This document shows positions 15,888 through 26,072 of a DNA stretch of 64,000 nt, in pieces. The notes beneath the pieces were generated by a model. The model was not told the DNA's origin, searched no databases, and saw only the letters and a list, made by a program, of their open reading frames with translations. Position 1 is the first letter of the stretch, and every line of letters begins with the position of its first letter. The position numbers and the translations under genes are program-made. Origin of the DNA: Parafrigoribacterium_A soli (lineage in GTDB: Bacteria; Actinomycetota; Actinomycetes; Actinomycetales; Microbacteriaceae); contig NZ_JBELNZ010000004.1 of NCBI RefSeq assembly GCF_040227235.1, positions 1-64,000 of the forward strand, written 5' to 3'.

Positions 15888-16709
15888 TCAGTCAAGCCCG
15901 TGGAACCGCCCGATCGGCACCACCATCGGTGAGCCGGCGACGGGGTCGGGAATGACACGGGCGTCGAGCCCGAAGGCCTGCTTCACGAGATCGGCGGTGA
16001 TCACCTCGCTCGGTGCGCCGGACGCGATCACCTCGCCACTCGCCATCAGCACGAGCTGGTCGGCGTAGCGCGCGGCGAGGTTGAGGTCGTGCAGCACCAT
16101 CACGACCGTCGTGCCCTGCTCGCGGTTCAGCTGCAAGAGCAGGTCGAGCACTTCAAGCTGATGCGCCACGTCGAGAAACGTCGTCGGCTCATCCAGAAGC
16201 AGGATGTCGGGGTCCTGCGCGAGCGCCATCGCGATCCACACGCGCTGCCGCTGCCCACCCGAGAGCTGCTCGACCCGGCGCTCGGCGAGCTCGAGCGTCG
16301 ACGTCACCGCCAGTGCGCGCTCAACCACGTGGTCATCCTCGGGCGACCACTGCCGGAACCAACCCTGGTGCGGATAGCGCCCGCGACCCACGAGATCGCT
16401 CACGGTGATGCCCTCGGGCGCGCTTGGCGACTGTGGCAGGATCCCGATGATCCTCGCCACCTCCTTCGACGGCATCGAGCGGATGTCTCGGCCGTCGAGT
16501 TCGACGACGCCGGCATCCGGTCGCATGAGCCTCGCGATCCCGCGCAGCAGCGTGGACTTTCCGCACGCGTTCGCGCCGACGATCACCGTGACCTCGCCGT
16601 GCGGCACCAAGAGGTCGAGCCCCTGGATGACCGCCCTGCCCTCGTAAGAAAGCGCGAGTTGCCGAGCCTCGAGGCTGCGCTGCGGTTTCTTCTGCGGCTC
16701 GTCGGTCAT
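15888..16709 (-). CDS. Ferric siderophore ABC transporter ATPase
   Basis: 273-residue FepC/FecE-type ATPase. Walker A is GANACGKST (the usual P and G of GPNGCGKST are replaced by A), signature LSGGQRQR, Walker B ILLLDEPTTFLD and switch LHDLNLAARYADQ. ATG at 16709 overlaps the permease stop by four bases; an upstream in-frame Met lies inside the permease gene and was rejected. Last gene of the SIP-permease-permease-ATPase operon. Confidence 0.9.
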   Translation of the reverse strand: MTDEPQKKPQRSLEARQLALSYEGRAVIQGLDLLVPHGEVTVIVGANACGKSTLLRGIARLMRPDAGVVELDGRDIRSMPSKEVARIIGILPQSPSAPEGITVSDLVGRGRYPHQGWFRQWSPEDDHVVERALAVTSTLELAERRVEQLSGGQRQRVWIAMALAQDPDILLLDEPTTFLDVAHQLEVLDLLLQLNREQGTTVVMVLHDLNLAARYADQLVLMASGEVIASGAPSEVITADLVKQAFGLDARVIPDPVAGSPMVVPIGRFHGLD

Positions 16710-17743
16710 GCGCCTCGCCCTTCTCGATTGGTGGTGGCCAACAGCCACAGCAGGTACGGCGCCCCGACGATGCCGGTGACGATTCCCACGGGGACCTGTC
16801 CGGCCCCTGGCAGCAGATGCTGGGCGACGAAGTCGGAGGCGAGCACCAGCAGCATGCCCACGAGAGCGCTCGGCACGAGAGCGAGGCCGCCGGTTCCGAG
16901 CATCCGTCTGGCGATGGGAGCCGAGACGAAGGCGACGAACGCGACCGGCCCCGCGAAGGCCGTCGCAACGGCGACGAGCACGACGGCCAGCAGGATGAGC
17001 GTGAGCCGCGAGCGCTCGACCGCGACGCCCAGCCCGGCCGCGGCCTCATCGCCCAACTGCAGCATCCGCAGTCTCGGGGCGAGCGCGGCGACGCAGGGCA
17101 GCAGCACGGCAAGCACGATGGCGAGCACGAGGTTGCTGTCCCCGTTCGCAGAACCGAGGCCGCCGACCATCCACACCAGCGCCTGGGACACCTCGTTCAC
17201 CGCGCCGCGCGTGATGAGGTAGCCGAGCACGGCGTTGGCCATGAACGCGACGCCCACGCCGATGAGCACGAAACGGAGGCCGGTCACTCCCCCACGCCAG
17301 GCCAGCAGGTAGATCGCGAGTGCCACAACGACGGCGCCGACGAAGGCGGCGAGAGACAGCGCCGGTCCGCTGAGACCGAGCACCAGGATGCCGAACACGG
17401 CGGCCACGCTCGCCCCGCCGCTCACGCCGATGATGTCGGGGCTCGCGAGCGGATTGCGCAGCAGCGTCTGGAACAGCGCGCCCGCGACTGCGAACGCGGC
17501 TCCGACGAGCGCGCCGAGCACGACCCTGGGTAGCCGCAGCCGCAGCACGACGAAGTTATCGCCCGGCGCGCCTTGGCCGAGCAGAGTGCGCAGCAGTTCG
17601 GAGGGCGAGAGCGCGTATGCGCCGATCGCGATGCTCGCGCCGGCGACGAGAAGCACGAGAACGGCCAGCCCGGTCACGAGGATGATCGCGCGGCGCGGAG
17701 TGCGCCGCGCGGGAGTCCTCACCGCCGTCATAACCGCGGCCAT
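16706..17743 (-). CDS. Ferric siderophore ABC permease (FepG-type)
   Basis: 345-residue polytopic FecCD permease. Motifs are LRLPRVVLGALVGAAFAVAGALFQ, LRNPLASPDIIGVSGGASVAA and the C-terminal PVGIVTGIVGAPYLLWLL. It forms a heterodimeric channel with the preceding permease. The start ATG shares one base with the upstream stop (TGATG), and it overlaps the ATPase start by four bases, so the three are translated as a unit. Confidence 0.9.
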   Translation of the reverse strand: MAAVMTAVRTPARRTPRRAIILVTGLAVLVLLVAGASIAIGAYALSPSELLRTLLGQGAPGDNFVVLRLRLPRVVLGALVGAAFAVAGALFQTLLRNPLASPDIIGVSGGASVAAVFGILVLGLSGPALSLAAFVGAVVVALAIYLLAWRGGVTGLRFVLIGVGVAFMANAVLGYLITRGAVNEVSQALVWMVGGLGSANGDSNLVLAIVLAVLLPCVAALAPRLRMLQLGDEAAAGLGVAVERSRLTLILLAVVLVAVATAFAGPVAFVAFVSAPIARRMLGTGGLALVPSALVGMLLVLASDFVAQHLLPGAGQVPVGIVTGIVGAPYLLWLLATTNREGRGA

Positions 17744-18783
17744 CAGAGGCCCGCCAGCTTCACGCGTCGCACAAGCGCGATCATGACCGGCGCGCCGACG
17801 ATGGCAACCACGAGTCCCGCTTCGAGTTCGCTCGGTGCCGCCACGAGGCGCCCCAGGATGTCGGCCGCGAGCAGCAGCGCGGGGCCGAGCAGCGCGGAAT
17901 AGGCGAGGATCCAGCGGTAGTCGGGTCCGACGATGACCCTGGCCAGGTGCGGCACCACGAGGCCGACGAACACGATCGGCCCGGCGAGCGCCGTCGCGGT
18001 GCCGCAGAGCAGCACAACCGCGAGCGCCGTGACCGCCCTCGCGGCCCCGAGGTGCTGGCCCAGCCCCCTCGCAAGCTCGTCTCCTAGGGACAGGAGGTTC
18101 AGCATCCGACCGACGACGAGTGCGAGCAGAGCGCCGACGACGAGGAACGGCCAGAGCGCGACGAGGGGCTCGAGGCTGCGGCTCGCGAGCGAACCGACCT
18201 GCCAGAACCGGAACGCGTTGAGGGTGTCGGTGTCGCTGATGAGCAGGAGCGTGATGACCGAGGTGCCCGCCGCCGTCACCGCAGTGCCACACAGCGCGAG
18301 CTTGATCGGGGTCGCCCCCTCACGACCGATCGAACCGATGCCGTAGACGATCGCGGCAGCGACGGCCGCCCCGGCGAAGGCGAACCAGATGAAGCCGGCC
18401 GGGCTCGTGATCCCGAGCACGGCGATCGCGAGCACCACGAACACGGATGCGCCGGCATTGACTCCGAGCAGGCCCGGGTCGGCGAGCGGGTTGCGCGTGA
18501 TGCCCTGCATGATGGTGCCCGCGAGCGCGAGCGCGAGGCCGACGACGAGGCCGATGATGGTGCGGGGCAGCCTGAGATCCCGGATGACGAGCAGGTCGGG
18601 ATTGTCTGCCTGCGGCGAGAAGAGGGCGCCGACCACGTTCGCGAGCGGCGTGCCCCTGGTGCCGAGCGCGAGACTCAGCAGCACGACGATGACGAGCAGG
18701 ACCGCCGCGGCGAGGAGGCCGAGGAACCTGCGCCGGGACGGAGTGAGCGGAGGCGTCGCCAGCACCCTCGTGGCACGCGGCAT
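17743..18783 (-). CDS. Ferric siderophore ABC permease (FepD-type)
   Basis: 346-residue FecCD permease with LRLPRTIIGLVVGLALALAG, GITRNPLADPGLLGVNAGAS, GPIVFVGLVVPHLARVIVG and the end EAGLVVAIVGAPVMIALVRR. An open frame continues upstream within the SIP gene, but ATG at 18783 overlaps the SIP stop (TAATG) and begins the normal N-terminus (MPRATRVLA, then the first helix). Heterodimer partner of the next permease. Confidence 0.9.
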   Translation of the reverse strand: MPRATRVLATPPLTPSRRRFLGLLAAAVLLVIVVLLSLALGTRGTPLANVVGALFSPQADNPDLLVIRDLRLPRTIIGLVVGLALALAGTIMQGITRNPLADPGLLGVNAGASVFVVLAIAVLGITSPAGFIWFAFAGAAVAAAIVYGIGSIGREGATPIKLALCGTAVTAAGTSVITLLLISDTDTLNAFRFWQVGSLASRSLEPLVALWPFLVVGALLALVVGRMLNLLSLGDELARGLGQHLGAARAVTALAVVLLCGTATALAGPIVFVGLVVPHLARVIVGPDYRWILAYSALLGPALLLAADILGRLVAAPSELEAGLVVAIVGAPVMIALVRRVKLAGL

Positions 18784-19763
18784 TACTGGGCTTCGGCCCT
18801 GCCGAGCCGCCAGTAGCCCATGAACGCGACGGCCTTGCGGTCGATGCCGGTTTCGGTGACGAGGAATCGCCGCAGCGATTTGATCACGCCAGCCTCGCCC
18901 GCAAGCCAGGCGTAGAAGGCCGCGCCGGCAGACTCGAGCGGCGAGTCCCACAGCAGTTCGGAGTCCACGTCGATCTCGTCGACCTGCTGCGCCGATGCCG
19001 CGATCGCGCCACGGATGGCGCGCGGGTTCACCGCGACCCAGTCTCGCACCGCGGGCTCGAGCAGCGAGCCCGTTGCAGCGCCGCCACGAGGCAACCAGGT
19101 GAGCTCTGCGCCCGGGGCGAGCCGCACGGGAAGACGGTCTGCGGCATCCGGGATCTCGATGAAGGCGCGAGCCCGGCGTCCCGCCGGCAGCGATTCCAGG
19201 ATGCTGCAGATCGCCGGCGCCGCGGTCTCGTCCCCCGCGAGCAGCAGCGCTGTCGCGTCGCCCGGATGCCAATCGATGCCGATGCCCGACTCGACGCTGC
19301 GGGAGTCCGGGCCGACGACGACGAGCTCGTCGCCCACACGGGCGCGGCCGAGCCAGCGGGAGGCCGGACCGCCGTCGCCGTGTGCGACGAGGTCGACGTC
19401 GACCTCGGCGATCTCGGGCCGCACGGCGCGGATCGTGTAGGTGCGGAACGGGTTGCGGCTGTCTTCCGGCAGCTCGCGCCAGCGGGAGTACCAGGTGCCG
19501 TCGAGGATGGTCGCCGCATCGCCCGCGCCGATGTCGCTCGTGCGGCCGTCATCGAAGGGAATGACGATCTTGATGCGCTGGTCGTGGCCGTCGGTGCCGA
19601 AGTGCCCCAGGTCCGCGCCCGTGAACGTCACGCGGGTGAAGTGCGGGCTGAGCCGAGTGATGGCGCCGATGGCGACGCGATAGGGGCGGTATGCCGGGCG
19701 GGCATCCCTGGTTCGAGCGGGTCGCGCGGACCGCGCGGCGGCATTCGGACTCAAGGTAAGCAT
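18783..19763 (-). CDS. Siderophore-interacting protein (FAD-dependent ferric-siderophore reductase)
   Basis: 326-residue SIP-family flavoreductase that releases iron by reducing the ferric siderophore in the cytoplasm. The FAD-binding motif RTYTIRAVRP is present, followed by DGGPASRWLGRARVGDELVVVGP and a C-terminal NAD(P)H-binding half (FYAWLAGEAGVIKSLRRFL). First gene of the uptake operon. No good ribosome site precedes ATG 19763; a -10-like CATACT ends 6 bases before it, so the transcript may be leaderless. Confidence 0.9.
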   Translation of the reverse strand: MLTLSPNAAARSARPARTRDARPAYRPYRVAIGAITRLSPHFTRVTFTGADLGHFGTDGHDQRIKIVIPFDDGRTSDIGAGDAATILDGTWYSRWRELPEDSRNPFRTYTIRAVRPEIAEVDVDLVAHGDGGPASRWLGRARVGDELVVVGPDSRSVESGIGIDWHPGDATALLLAGDETAAPAICSILESLPAGRRARAFIEIPDAADRLPVRLAPGAELTWLPRGGAATGSLLEPAVRDWVAVNPRAIRGAIAASAQQVDEIDVDSELLWDSPLESAGAAFYAWLAGEAGVIKSLRRFLVTETGIDRKAVAFMGYWRLGRAEAQ

Positions 19764-19767
19764 GCCC

Positions 19768-19789
19768 TAAGTATGGCATGCCTTACCTA
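19768..19789 (-). promoter_or_regulatory. Iron box at the SIP operon promoter
   Basis: The minus strand reads TAGGTAAGGCATGCCATACT and continues TA, an imperfect 22-bp palindrome centred on GGCATGCC with two mismatched pairs. It matches the DtxR/IdeR pattern and overlaps the proposed -10 (CATACT, 19770-19775). It also abuts the 3' end of the transglutaminase gene. Confidence 0.7.
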
Positions 19790-22035
19790 AAGACTCCTCG
19801 GCTGCCATGTGCCTCGTCGCTTCGCGAGAACAGGCGAAGGATGCGCGACCAGGTCGAACGGGGAGCGAACCGCGCGAGCGCGCGCCGGTGTGGTTCCGCA
19901 CCGGCGAGGAGGCGGTCGATGACGGCGCGGAGATCCGTTGAATCGACCTCCGCGGTACCCGCCCGACCGTAGCTCTCGCGCTCAACAGCCGCTCGCAGCC
20001 GAGAGAGGTGCTCCCCGTCCGCGGCCGGTGCGAGGGCGAAGGCGGCCTCGCGGGGCGTGATGGTGGCCGGGAGGCGAAGTCCGACATCCTGGGCGGTGAG
20101 CATGACTTCGCGCCACGCCTCACCCGCGGTCCCGCTGCGTACCCGACCCGCCCTCGCCACGACGCGAACGGCGGCCGGCGCCAGCAACAGGGCCAGCAGC
20201 AGAACCAGGATGCCGATCCACCAGCCCCACACCGAGAGGTCCTTCGCCGCTGCGCCCGCACCGAACGCGGCTTCTTTCGGCAGGATTGGACGGTGATCGT
20301 TGGCGACGGACGGCGCCGGGGTGGCCGAGGACCCCGCTGCGAGTTGCGCGGGAGAGGCTGGTGCGGGCACGCCCGGAACGGCGACGTCGGCGTAGCTAGG
20401 CACGATTCCGCGGCCGGGGGTGGGTTCGAACGGCACCCAACCGACCCTGTCGAAGTAGAGTTCTGGCCACGCGTGCAGGTCCTGCGAGGTGACCCTGTAG
20501 TTGGTCTGCCCGCTCGCGCCGGCATCCATCACGGTACCGCCCTGGAAGCCGACGGCAACCCGCGCGGGGATCCCGAGACTGCGCGCCATCACCGCCATCG
20601 CCGAGGCGAAGTGTACGCAGTAGCCGCTCTTCACCTCGAGGAACTTCGCGATCACATCCATGCCGGTGCCGTCATAGCCGTCCTTGACCGGCGCATCGAC
20701 CGAGTACTGGAACGCATCGCTGCGGAAGTACTCCTGCAGGGCAACGGCGCGGGCGTAGCTGCCCGACTCGCCGGCGGTGACCTTCTGCGCCGTGTCGGAG
20801 ATGATCGACGGAAGATTGCTCGGCAGGGCGAGGTAGGCGCTCATCGAGGACGGCACCACGCTCCCCGCATCGGAGAGCTCCCGCGGAGTGGGATGCAAGA
20901 CGAGGCTCGTGGCCTCGTAGATCTGGTTCTCGACCCCGGCGTCGGGGCTCGAGACGGCAAGGCTCGCGCTCTCCCAGTACCAGTGGCCCCAGAGTCCGGT
21001 GACGCTGGAGGTCGGGTATGGCAGGGGAAGCCACGGGCTTTGCAGCCTGCCCATCGTGATGTGCGTGACCTCCCTGGTCGTGCGGATGTCGGACGAAAGC
21101 CCCACGGGATCGGGGAAGGACCGCACCCTGTTGCTTCGGTGCTGCTGCGGTCTGTCGGGAGCCCAGGCCGATCCCGTGAACTTCTCGAGGGTCACGAGCC
21201 GAAGATAGTGTGAGGCGCCCGACTGGGTCGAGTAGGTGAGAGCGGTGGCTGCGGAGTTCGCCCTGAGGTCCTTGCCGAGGTCGATCGTGGGGTTGACGCC
21301 CGTCGCGAATGCGCCGGTCCCGCTGCCTTCCGCGACAACGGGCGGCAGTGCGAGCGGCACGACGAGCGCAGCGACGATTGCCAGCGCCCCGGTCAGGATC
21401 GAGATCGGGATGCCGCGCTGCGGTCTGGCGGCGAACAGCAACCACAGGTACCCCGCGGCCGCGAGCGCGAAGGCGAAGCCGTCGCTGAGGTCGAAGTCGG
21501 TGAGCGCGGGTGCAATGAGCAGACCGAGAAGAGGGATGCCCGCGGCGGCGGGCGCGCGCAGTCCGATCGCGAGCAGGTCGGCGATCAGGGTGATGGCGCC
21601 CACGCCCGCCACGAGAAGGAGCAGGATGCCGCTATCGACGACCGCGGGGATCGCCTGCGTCCGGATCGATTCGAGCGCCGCCTCGGTGAGCCGGCCGATG
21701 CGCTCCACGGTGCCGCTCCCGGGGATGACCAGGAGCAGCGCCGTGTCGCCGGCGAAGCGCAGCACCACGTAGGCGGCGAGCGCGAGCAGTGCCACGAGCG
21801 AAGGCAGCGGGCGCCAGCGGGCCAGTCGGCGTACGAGCGCGGCCGCACCAAGCACAACGGCGGTGACGACGGCCATCTCGAACCACCATCCGCCTCCCTC
21901 AAGCAGCACGTGCAGGGCGGTGCAGGCGAGCATGATCGCGATGAAGAGGGCGAGACTCAGTCGCGGCTCGGCACGGCGCAGCTGGATGGGGTCGATCGTC
22001 GCTTTCGCGCGGGGCTCTCGCTCAGTGCCGAACAT
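19783..22035 (-). CDS. Membrane transglutaminase-like protein (DUF3488-TGc-DUF4129), catalytic residues intact
   Basis: 750 residues: five to six N-terminal membrane helices (about 25-235), an extracytoplasmic region with a transglutaminase-like fold, another helix near 590-610 and a C-terminal cytoplasmic DUF4129 tail. The catalytic Cys is C473 in SGYCVHFASAMAVMARSLG, His is H521 in DLHAWPELYF, and the third position is Glu537 in VPFEPTPG. ATG 22035 overlaps the DUF58 stop by 14 bases. Third gene of a MoxR-DUF58-transglutaminase operon. The role of such operons is unclear; a cell-envelope function is inferred. Confidence 0.87.
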   Translation of the reverse strand: MFGTEREPRAKATIDPIQLRRAEPRLSLALFIAIMLACTALHVLLEGGGWWFEMAVVTAVVLGAAALVRRLARWRPLPSLVALLALAAYVVLRFAGDTALLLVIPGSGTVERIGRLTEAALESIRTQAIPAVVDSGILLLLVAGVGAITLIADLLAIGLRAPAAAGIPLLGLLIAPALTDFDLSDGFAFALAAAGYLWLLFAARPQRGIPISILTGALAIVAALVVPLALPPVVAEGSGTGAFATGVNPTIDLGKDLRANSAATALTYSTQSGASHYLRLVTLEKFTGSAWAPDRPQQHRSNRVRSFPDPVGLSSDIRTTREVTHITMGRLQSPWLPLPYPTSSVTGLWGHWYWESASLAVSSPDAGVENQIYEATSLVLHPTPRELSDAGSVVPSSMSAYLALPSNLPSIISDTAQKVTAGESGSYARAVALQEYFRSDAFQYSVDAPVKDGYDGTGMDVIAKFLEVKSGYCVHFASAMAVMARSLGIPARVAVGFQGGTVMDAGASGQTNYRVTSQDLHAWPELYFDRVGWVPFEPTPGRGIVPSYADVAVPGVPAPASPAQLAAGSSATPAPSVANDHRPILPKEAAFGAGAAAKDLSVWGWWIGILVLLLALLLAPAAVRVVARAGRVRSGTAGEAWREVMLTAQDVGLRLPATITPREAAFALAPAADGEHLSRLRAAVERESYGRAGTAEVDSTDLRAVIDRLLAGAEPHRRALARFAPRSTWSRILRLFSRSDEAHGSRGVFR

Positions 22036-23299
22036 TGCGCGACTCCAGCAGGGGCATGATCGTCTCCCACAGTTCCCCGACGCTCTCGGCAATCTCCGCA
22101 TCCACGGGGTTCCAGCCGGCAATCGCGAGTTGCTCCGCGATCTCGTCGAAGCGGGGTGTCACGATGAGCGCGATCGCGAGTTCGAACCGGCGCCGCTGGG
22201 CCGCGAGCAGTTCGATCGTCGCGGGCTCGGCATCCGCGACGATGGCGAAAACGACGCCGAGGGAGACGTGTGGCCGCGGAGGCGCTGCCCCCATGACGGA
22301 TTCCGCCGCGTTCGGGCTGAGCTCGGCCGCGGCGACGCTCTCGAGGAACGCGTCGACCCGCTCGGGTGACTCGAGCTGCCGCGGACCGGTCTCGAGCAGC
22401 TGCACGAGGAAGCCGCGTTGCTCCAGGTGCAGCGCGAGCGTCGCCGTCATCCTGAGCGCCCACTCGAAACGATCGCTCTGCGTCTCGTGCGGCTCGGGGG
22501 CGAACTTCCGGTCGCCGTAGCCTCGCCTCACGGTGTCGAGCACGATACACGCCTCCGCGTGGCTGCGCTGCTCCTCCTCGCGCACCATGAGTTCGCCCCG
22601 ATGCGCGGATGCGCGCCAGTGGACGCGGCGCAGCGCGTCTCCCGAGCGGTAGTTGCGGGTCATCGCATCGTCGTCTCCGCCGAGCGATCGGAACCTGTGC
22701 GCGTGCACCGCACCGTCGTCCGCGGTGACGCTCAGCCCGCTCGACCGCAGCACCTCGACATCCGGAATGACGATGACGCGCTGGGTCTCGCCGACCGCGA
22801 CCTCGCCGCGAGCGAGGCCGAACGGGTCGCTCAGCTCGATCACGAGTGGTCCGATGTCGAAGACGCCCCGGCGCGGGGGCGTGAACGAATGGTGCAATAC
22901 CGTGGGCTCGCTGCGCCACGGAGTGCGGCCGGGAATAGCAGGAAGCCGTTCGAAGGGGGTGGTGAAGGGTCTCCACGCCAGCGCCTCGGCCCAGCGCGCG
23001 CCGGGTGCTGCATAGGGCGACTGGTTCCTGAGTTCGATCGTGCCGCTCGCGGCATGGCCGGCCACCAGCATGGGCGAGGAGAAGCTCCGGGCGACCGCCA
23101 TGCGCAGCGGCCTCAGCCGCACGAACAGCAGGGCGGTCGCGGGCAGCGCGACGGCGAGCCAGCCGATGAAGAGCATTTCAGTGCGGGCGAAGGCATAGCC
23201 CAGGAGGAGGAGGACCACTCCGACCACGGCCATGGCACCCCCACGCGCAGTGAGGCGCACCTCTCTCCCGAGGGCCCGCGAGCGGGGTCGGGATGGCAT
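22022..23299 (-). CDS. DUF58 family protein (first paralogue)
   Basis: 425 residues with two N-terminal membrane helices (about 22-62) and the DUF58 hallmark YRSGDALRRVHWRASAHRGE near residue 215. The later segment has a von Willebrand A-like fold. DUF58 proteins nearly always accompany MoxR ATPases, which are thought to act as chaperones for vWA-type partners. The start lies 20 bases after the moxR stop. Confidence 0.88.
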   Translation of the reverse strand: MPSRPRSRALGREVRLTARGGAMAVVGVVLLLLGYAFARTEMLFIGWLAVALPATALLFVRLRPLRMAVARSFSSPMLVAGHAASGTIELRNQSPYAAPGARWAEALAWRPFTTPFERLPAIPGRTPWRSEPTVLHHSFTPPRRGVFDIGPLVIELSDPFGLARGEVAVGETQRVIVIPDVEVLRSSGLSVTADDGAVHAHRFRSLGGDDDAMTRNYRSGDALRRVHWRASAHRGELMVREEEQRSHAEACIVLDTVRRGYGDRKFAPEPHETQSDRFEWALRMTATLALHLEQRGFLVQLLETGPRQLESPERVDAFLESVAAAELSPNAAESVMGAAPPRPHVSLGVVFAIVADAEPATIELLAAQRRRFELAIALIVTPRFDEIAEQLAIAGWNPVDAEIAESVGELWETIMPLLESRNVRH

Positions 23300-23319
23300 G
23301 GCCTGCTCCGCTCTCGGTC

Positions 23320-24312
<993 letters not shown>

Positions 24313-24369
24313 CTGTCAACCTCGCACTTCCTCAGGCGAGTCTGTCAGAAAACGTGCGGATGCGGCATG

Positions 24370-25623
24370 TCAATCTGCTGGGCATTCCCGCAGGCGGCGG
24401 GCGAGGTAGCGGCGCTCGGGCTCCGTCGGCGCCAGGGCGAGGGCCTCGCGGTAGGCGGCAGCGGCATCCGCGGTTCTGCCGAGCCTGCGCAGGAGGTCGG
24501 CGCGCGCCGCGGGCAGCAGGTAGTAGCCGTCGAGAGCCGCGACGCGATCGACCGCCTCGAGGCCCGCCGCAGGTCCCTTCCAGATGCCCCAGGCGATGGC
24601 ACGGTTGAGGGCGACGACGGGCGAGGGGTCGATTCGCACGAGTTCGTCCCAGGCGTGCAGCAGTTCCGGAAAGTTGGTCTCGGCGAGCGATGGCGCGGTC
24701 GCGTGCTGCGCGGCGATCACGGCCTGCAGCTGGTAGCGACCCGGCTGTTCCCGCCTCAGGGCGGCCTTCAGGATGCCGACGCCCTCCGCGATCATCGCCG
24801 CGTTCCAGAGGCCACGGTCCTGATCCTCGAGCGGCACGAGGTCGCCCGCGGTATCCGTGCGCGCTTCGCGCCGAGCGTGCTGCAGCAGCATGAGGGCGAG
24901 GAGGCCCGCGGCCTCCGGCTCGTCGGGCATCAGCCCCACGAGCAGCCGCGCAAGCCTGATCGCCTCGGCCGCGAGGTCCGCGCGCAGGAGCGAGTCGCCG
25001 CCACTCGCCGAATAGCCCTCGTTGAACAGCAGGTAGAGCACCGCGAGAACGCCCGGCAACCGTTCACCGAGCAGGTGGCCCTCGGGCACTCGATAGGGAA
25101 TGCCCGCGTTCCTGATCTTCGATTTCGCGCGCACGAGCCTCTGCGCCATCGTCGGCTCCGGCACGAGAAATGCACGCGCGATCTGCGGCGTGCTGAGGCC
25201 TGCGACCGTGCGCAGGGTCAGCGCGATGCGCGCCTCGAGGCCGAGCGCCGGGTGACAACAGGTGAAGATCAGCCGCAGCCGGTCATCCGCCACATTGTTA
25301 TTCGTGGGTTCCTGAAGTTCGTCCATGACATCGGCTTCCGCCAGCCTCGATGCCTCGGCGAGCTTCGACCGCTCCTTCGCCGAGCGGCGCAGCCTGTCGA
25401 TGGCGCGGTTCTTCGCGACGGTCGTGAGCCAGCCGCCGGGATTCGGCGGGATGCCGTCGCGCGGCCAGCGCTCCAGCGCGGTTGCGAACGCGTCCTGCGC
25501 GCAGTCCTCGGCGAGACTCCAGTCGCCGGTGATGCGGATGAGCGTGGCGACGATGCGGCCCCACTCCTCCGTGTGGGCGGCGGCCACCGCATCCGCGACG
25601 GCCGCCGCCGACGTCTCCGTCAC
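24370..25623 (-). CDS. ECF42-type RNA polymerase sigma factor with C-terminal extension
   Basis: 417 residues. Sigma region 2 is at about 15-80 (AEDCAQDAFATALERW, then NRAIDRLRR) and region 4 at about 120-170 (TLRTVAGLSTPQIARAF). A long helical, TPR-like C-terminal domain (about 190-417) ends in TADAAAAYREALALAPTEPE. This architecture plus the adjoining DGPF gene identifies ECF42; no anti-sigma gene is present, as is usual for the group. GTG 25623 lies one base after the stop of the DGPF gene, so the two are coupled. Confidence 0.88.
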   Translation of the reverse strand: MTETSAAAVADAVAAAHTEEWGRIVATLIRITGDWSLAEDCAQDAFATALERWPRDGIPPNPGGWLTTVAKNRAIDRLRRSAKERSKLAEASRLAEADVMDELQEPTNNNVADDRLRLIFTCCHPALGLEARIALTLRTVAGLSTPQIARAFLVPEPTMAQRLVRAKSKIRNAGIPYRVPEGHLLGERLPGVLAVLYLLFNEGYSASGGDSLLRADLAAEAIRLARLLVGLMPDEPEAAGLLALMLLQHARREARTDTAGDLVPLEDQDRGLWNAAMIAEGVGILKAALRREQPGRYQLQAVIAAQHATAPSLAETNFPELLHAWDELVRIDPSPVVALNRAIAWGIWKGPAAGLEAVDRVAALDGYYLLPAARADLLRRLGRTADAAAAYREALALAPTEPERRYLARRLRECPAD

Positions 25624-25624
25624 G

Positions 25625-25969
25625 CTACTCGAACGGCCAGAACGGGCGGATCTCCACAAGACCGTAGGCGGCCATAGGGTGCTTGCTCGCGATCTCGATC
25701 GCCTCGTCGAGGTCGGCGCACTCGATCACGTCGATGCCCGCGATGTACTCCTTGCCCTCGACGAAGGGGCCGTCGGTGACGAGCAGGTCGCCGCCGCGCA
25801 CGCGCACGGTCGTCGCGTCCTCGGCCGGCCGCAGCCGATCACCGAACTTGCGCACGCCGCGCCCATCCATCTCTTCGACCCAGTTGTACGGTGGTTCGCC
25901 GTTCTCGGGCTCGTCAGACGGCGCGGTCGGGCTGTCGGGTGCTGTGCCGATAAAGAACAGATACTGCAT
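25625..25969 (-). CDS. YCII-related DGPF-domain protein, ECF42 partner
   Basis: 114 residues, with the diagnostic DGPF in LLVTDGPFVEGKEYIAG and the YCII-fold helix CADLDEAIEIASKHP. DGPF proteins are the typical targets and neighbours of ECF42 sigma factors; their chemistry is unknown. A strong ribosome site (GAGGAGG) precedes the ATG. Overlap in expression with the sigma factor suggests an autoregulated pair. Confidence 0.9.
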   Translation of the reverse strand: MQYLFFIGTAPDSPTAPSDEPENGEPPYNWVEEMDGRGVRKFGDRLRPAEDATTVRVRGGDLLVTDGPFVEGKEYIAGIDVIECADLDEAIEIASKHPMAAYGLVEIRPFWPFE

Positions 25970-26018
25970 GGTCTTCCTCCTCGTTGAGAGCGCCTGGATG
26001 AGACGTTACGCAGTGTCT

Positions 26019-26044
26019 ACGAACGGCGCAGCCGCAGATCGACA
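26019..26044 (-). promoter_or_regulatory. Candidate ECF42-dependent promoter
   Basis: On the minus strand TGTCGA (26039-26044) is followed after 17 bases by CGT (26019-26021). The reported ECF42 motif is TGTCGA at -35 with CGA/TC at -10. The -35 matches exactly and the -10 partly (CGTA). It lies upstream of the DGPF-sigma pair, implying autoregulation. Confidence 0.65.
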
Positions 26045-26072
26045 CCTCGCGAAAAGTTTTTCTGGACCGATC

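Noticed and set aside
16748..18292. Long N-terminal extensions of the iron permeases and ATPase
   Set aside because: They run through the preceding gene in another frame; the overlapping ATGs give normal family lengths.
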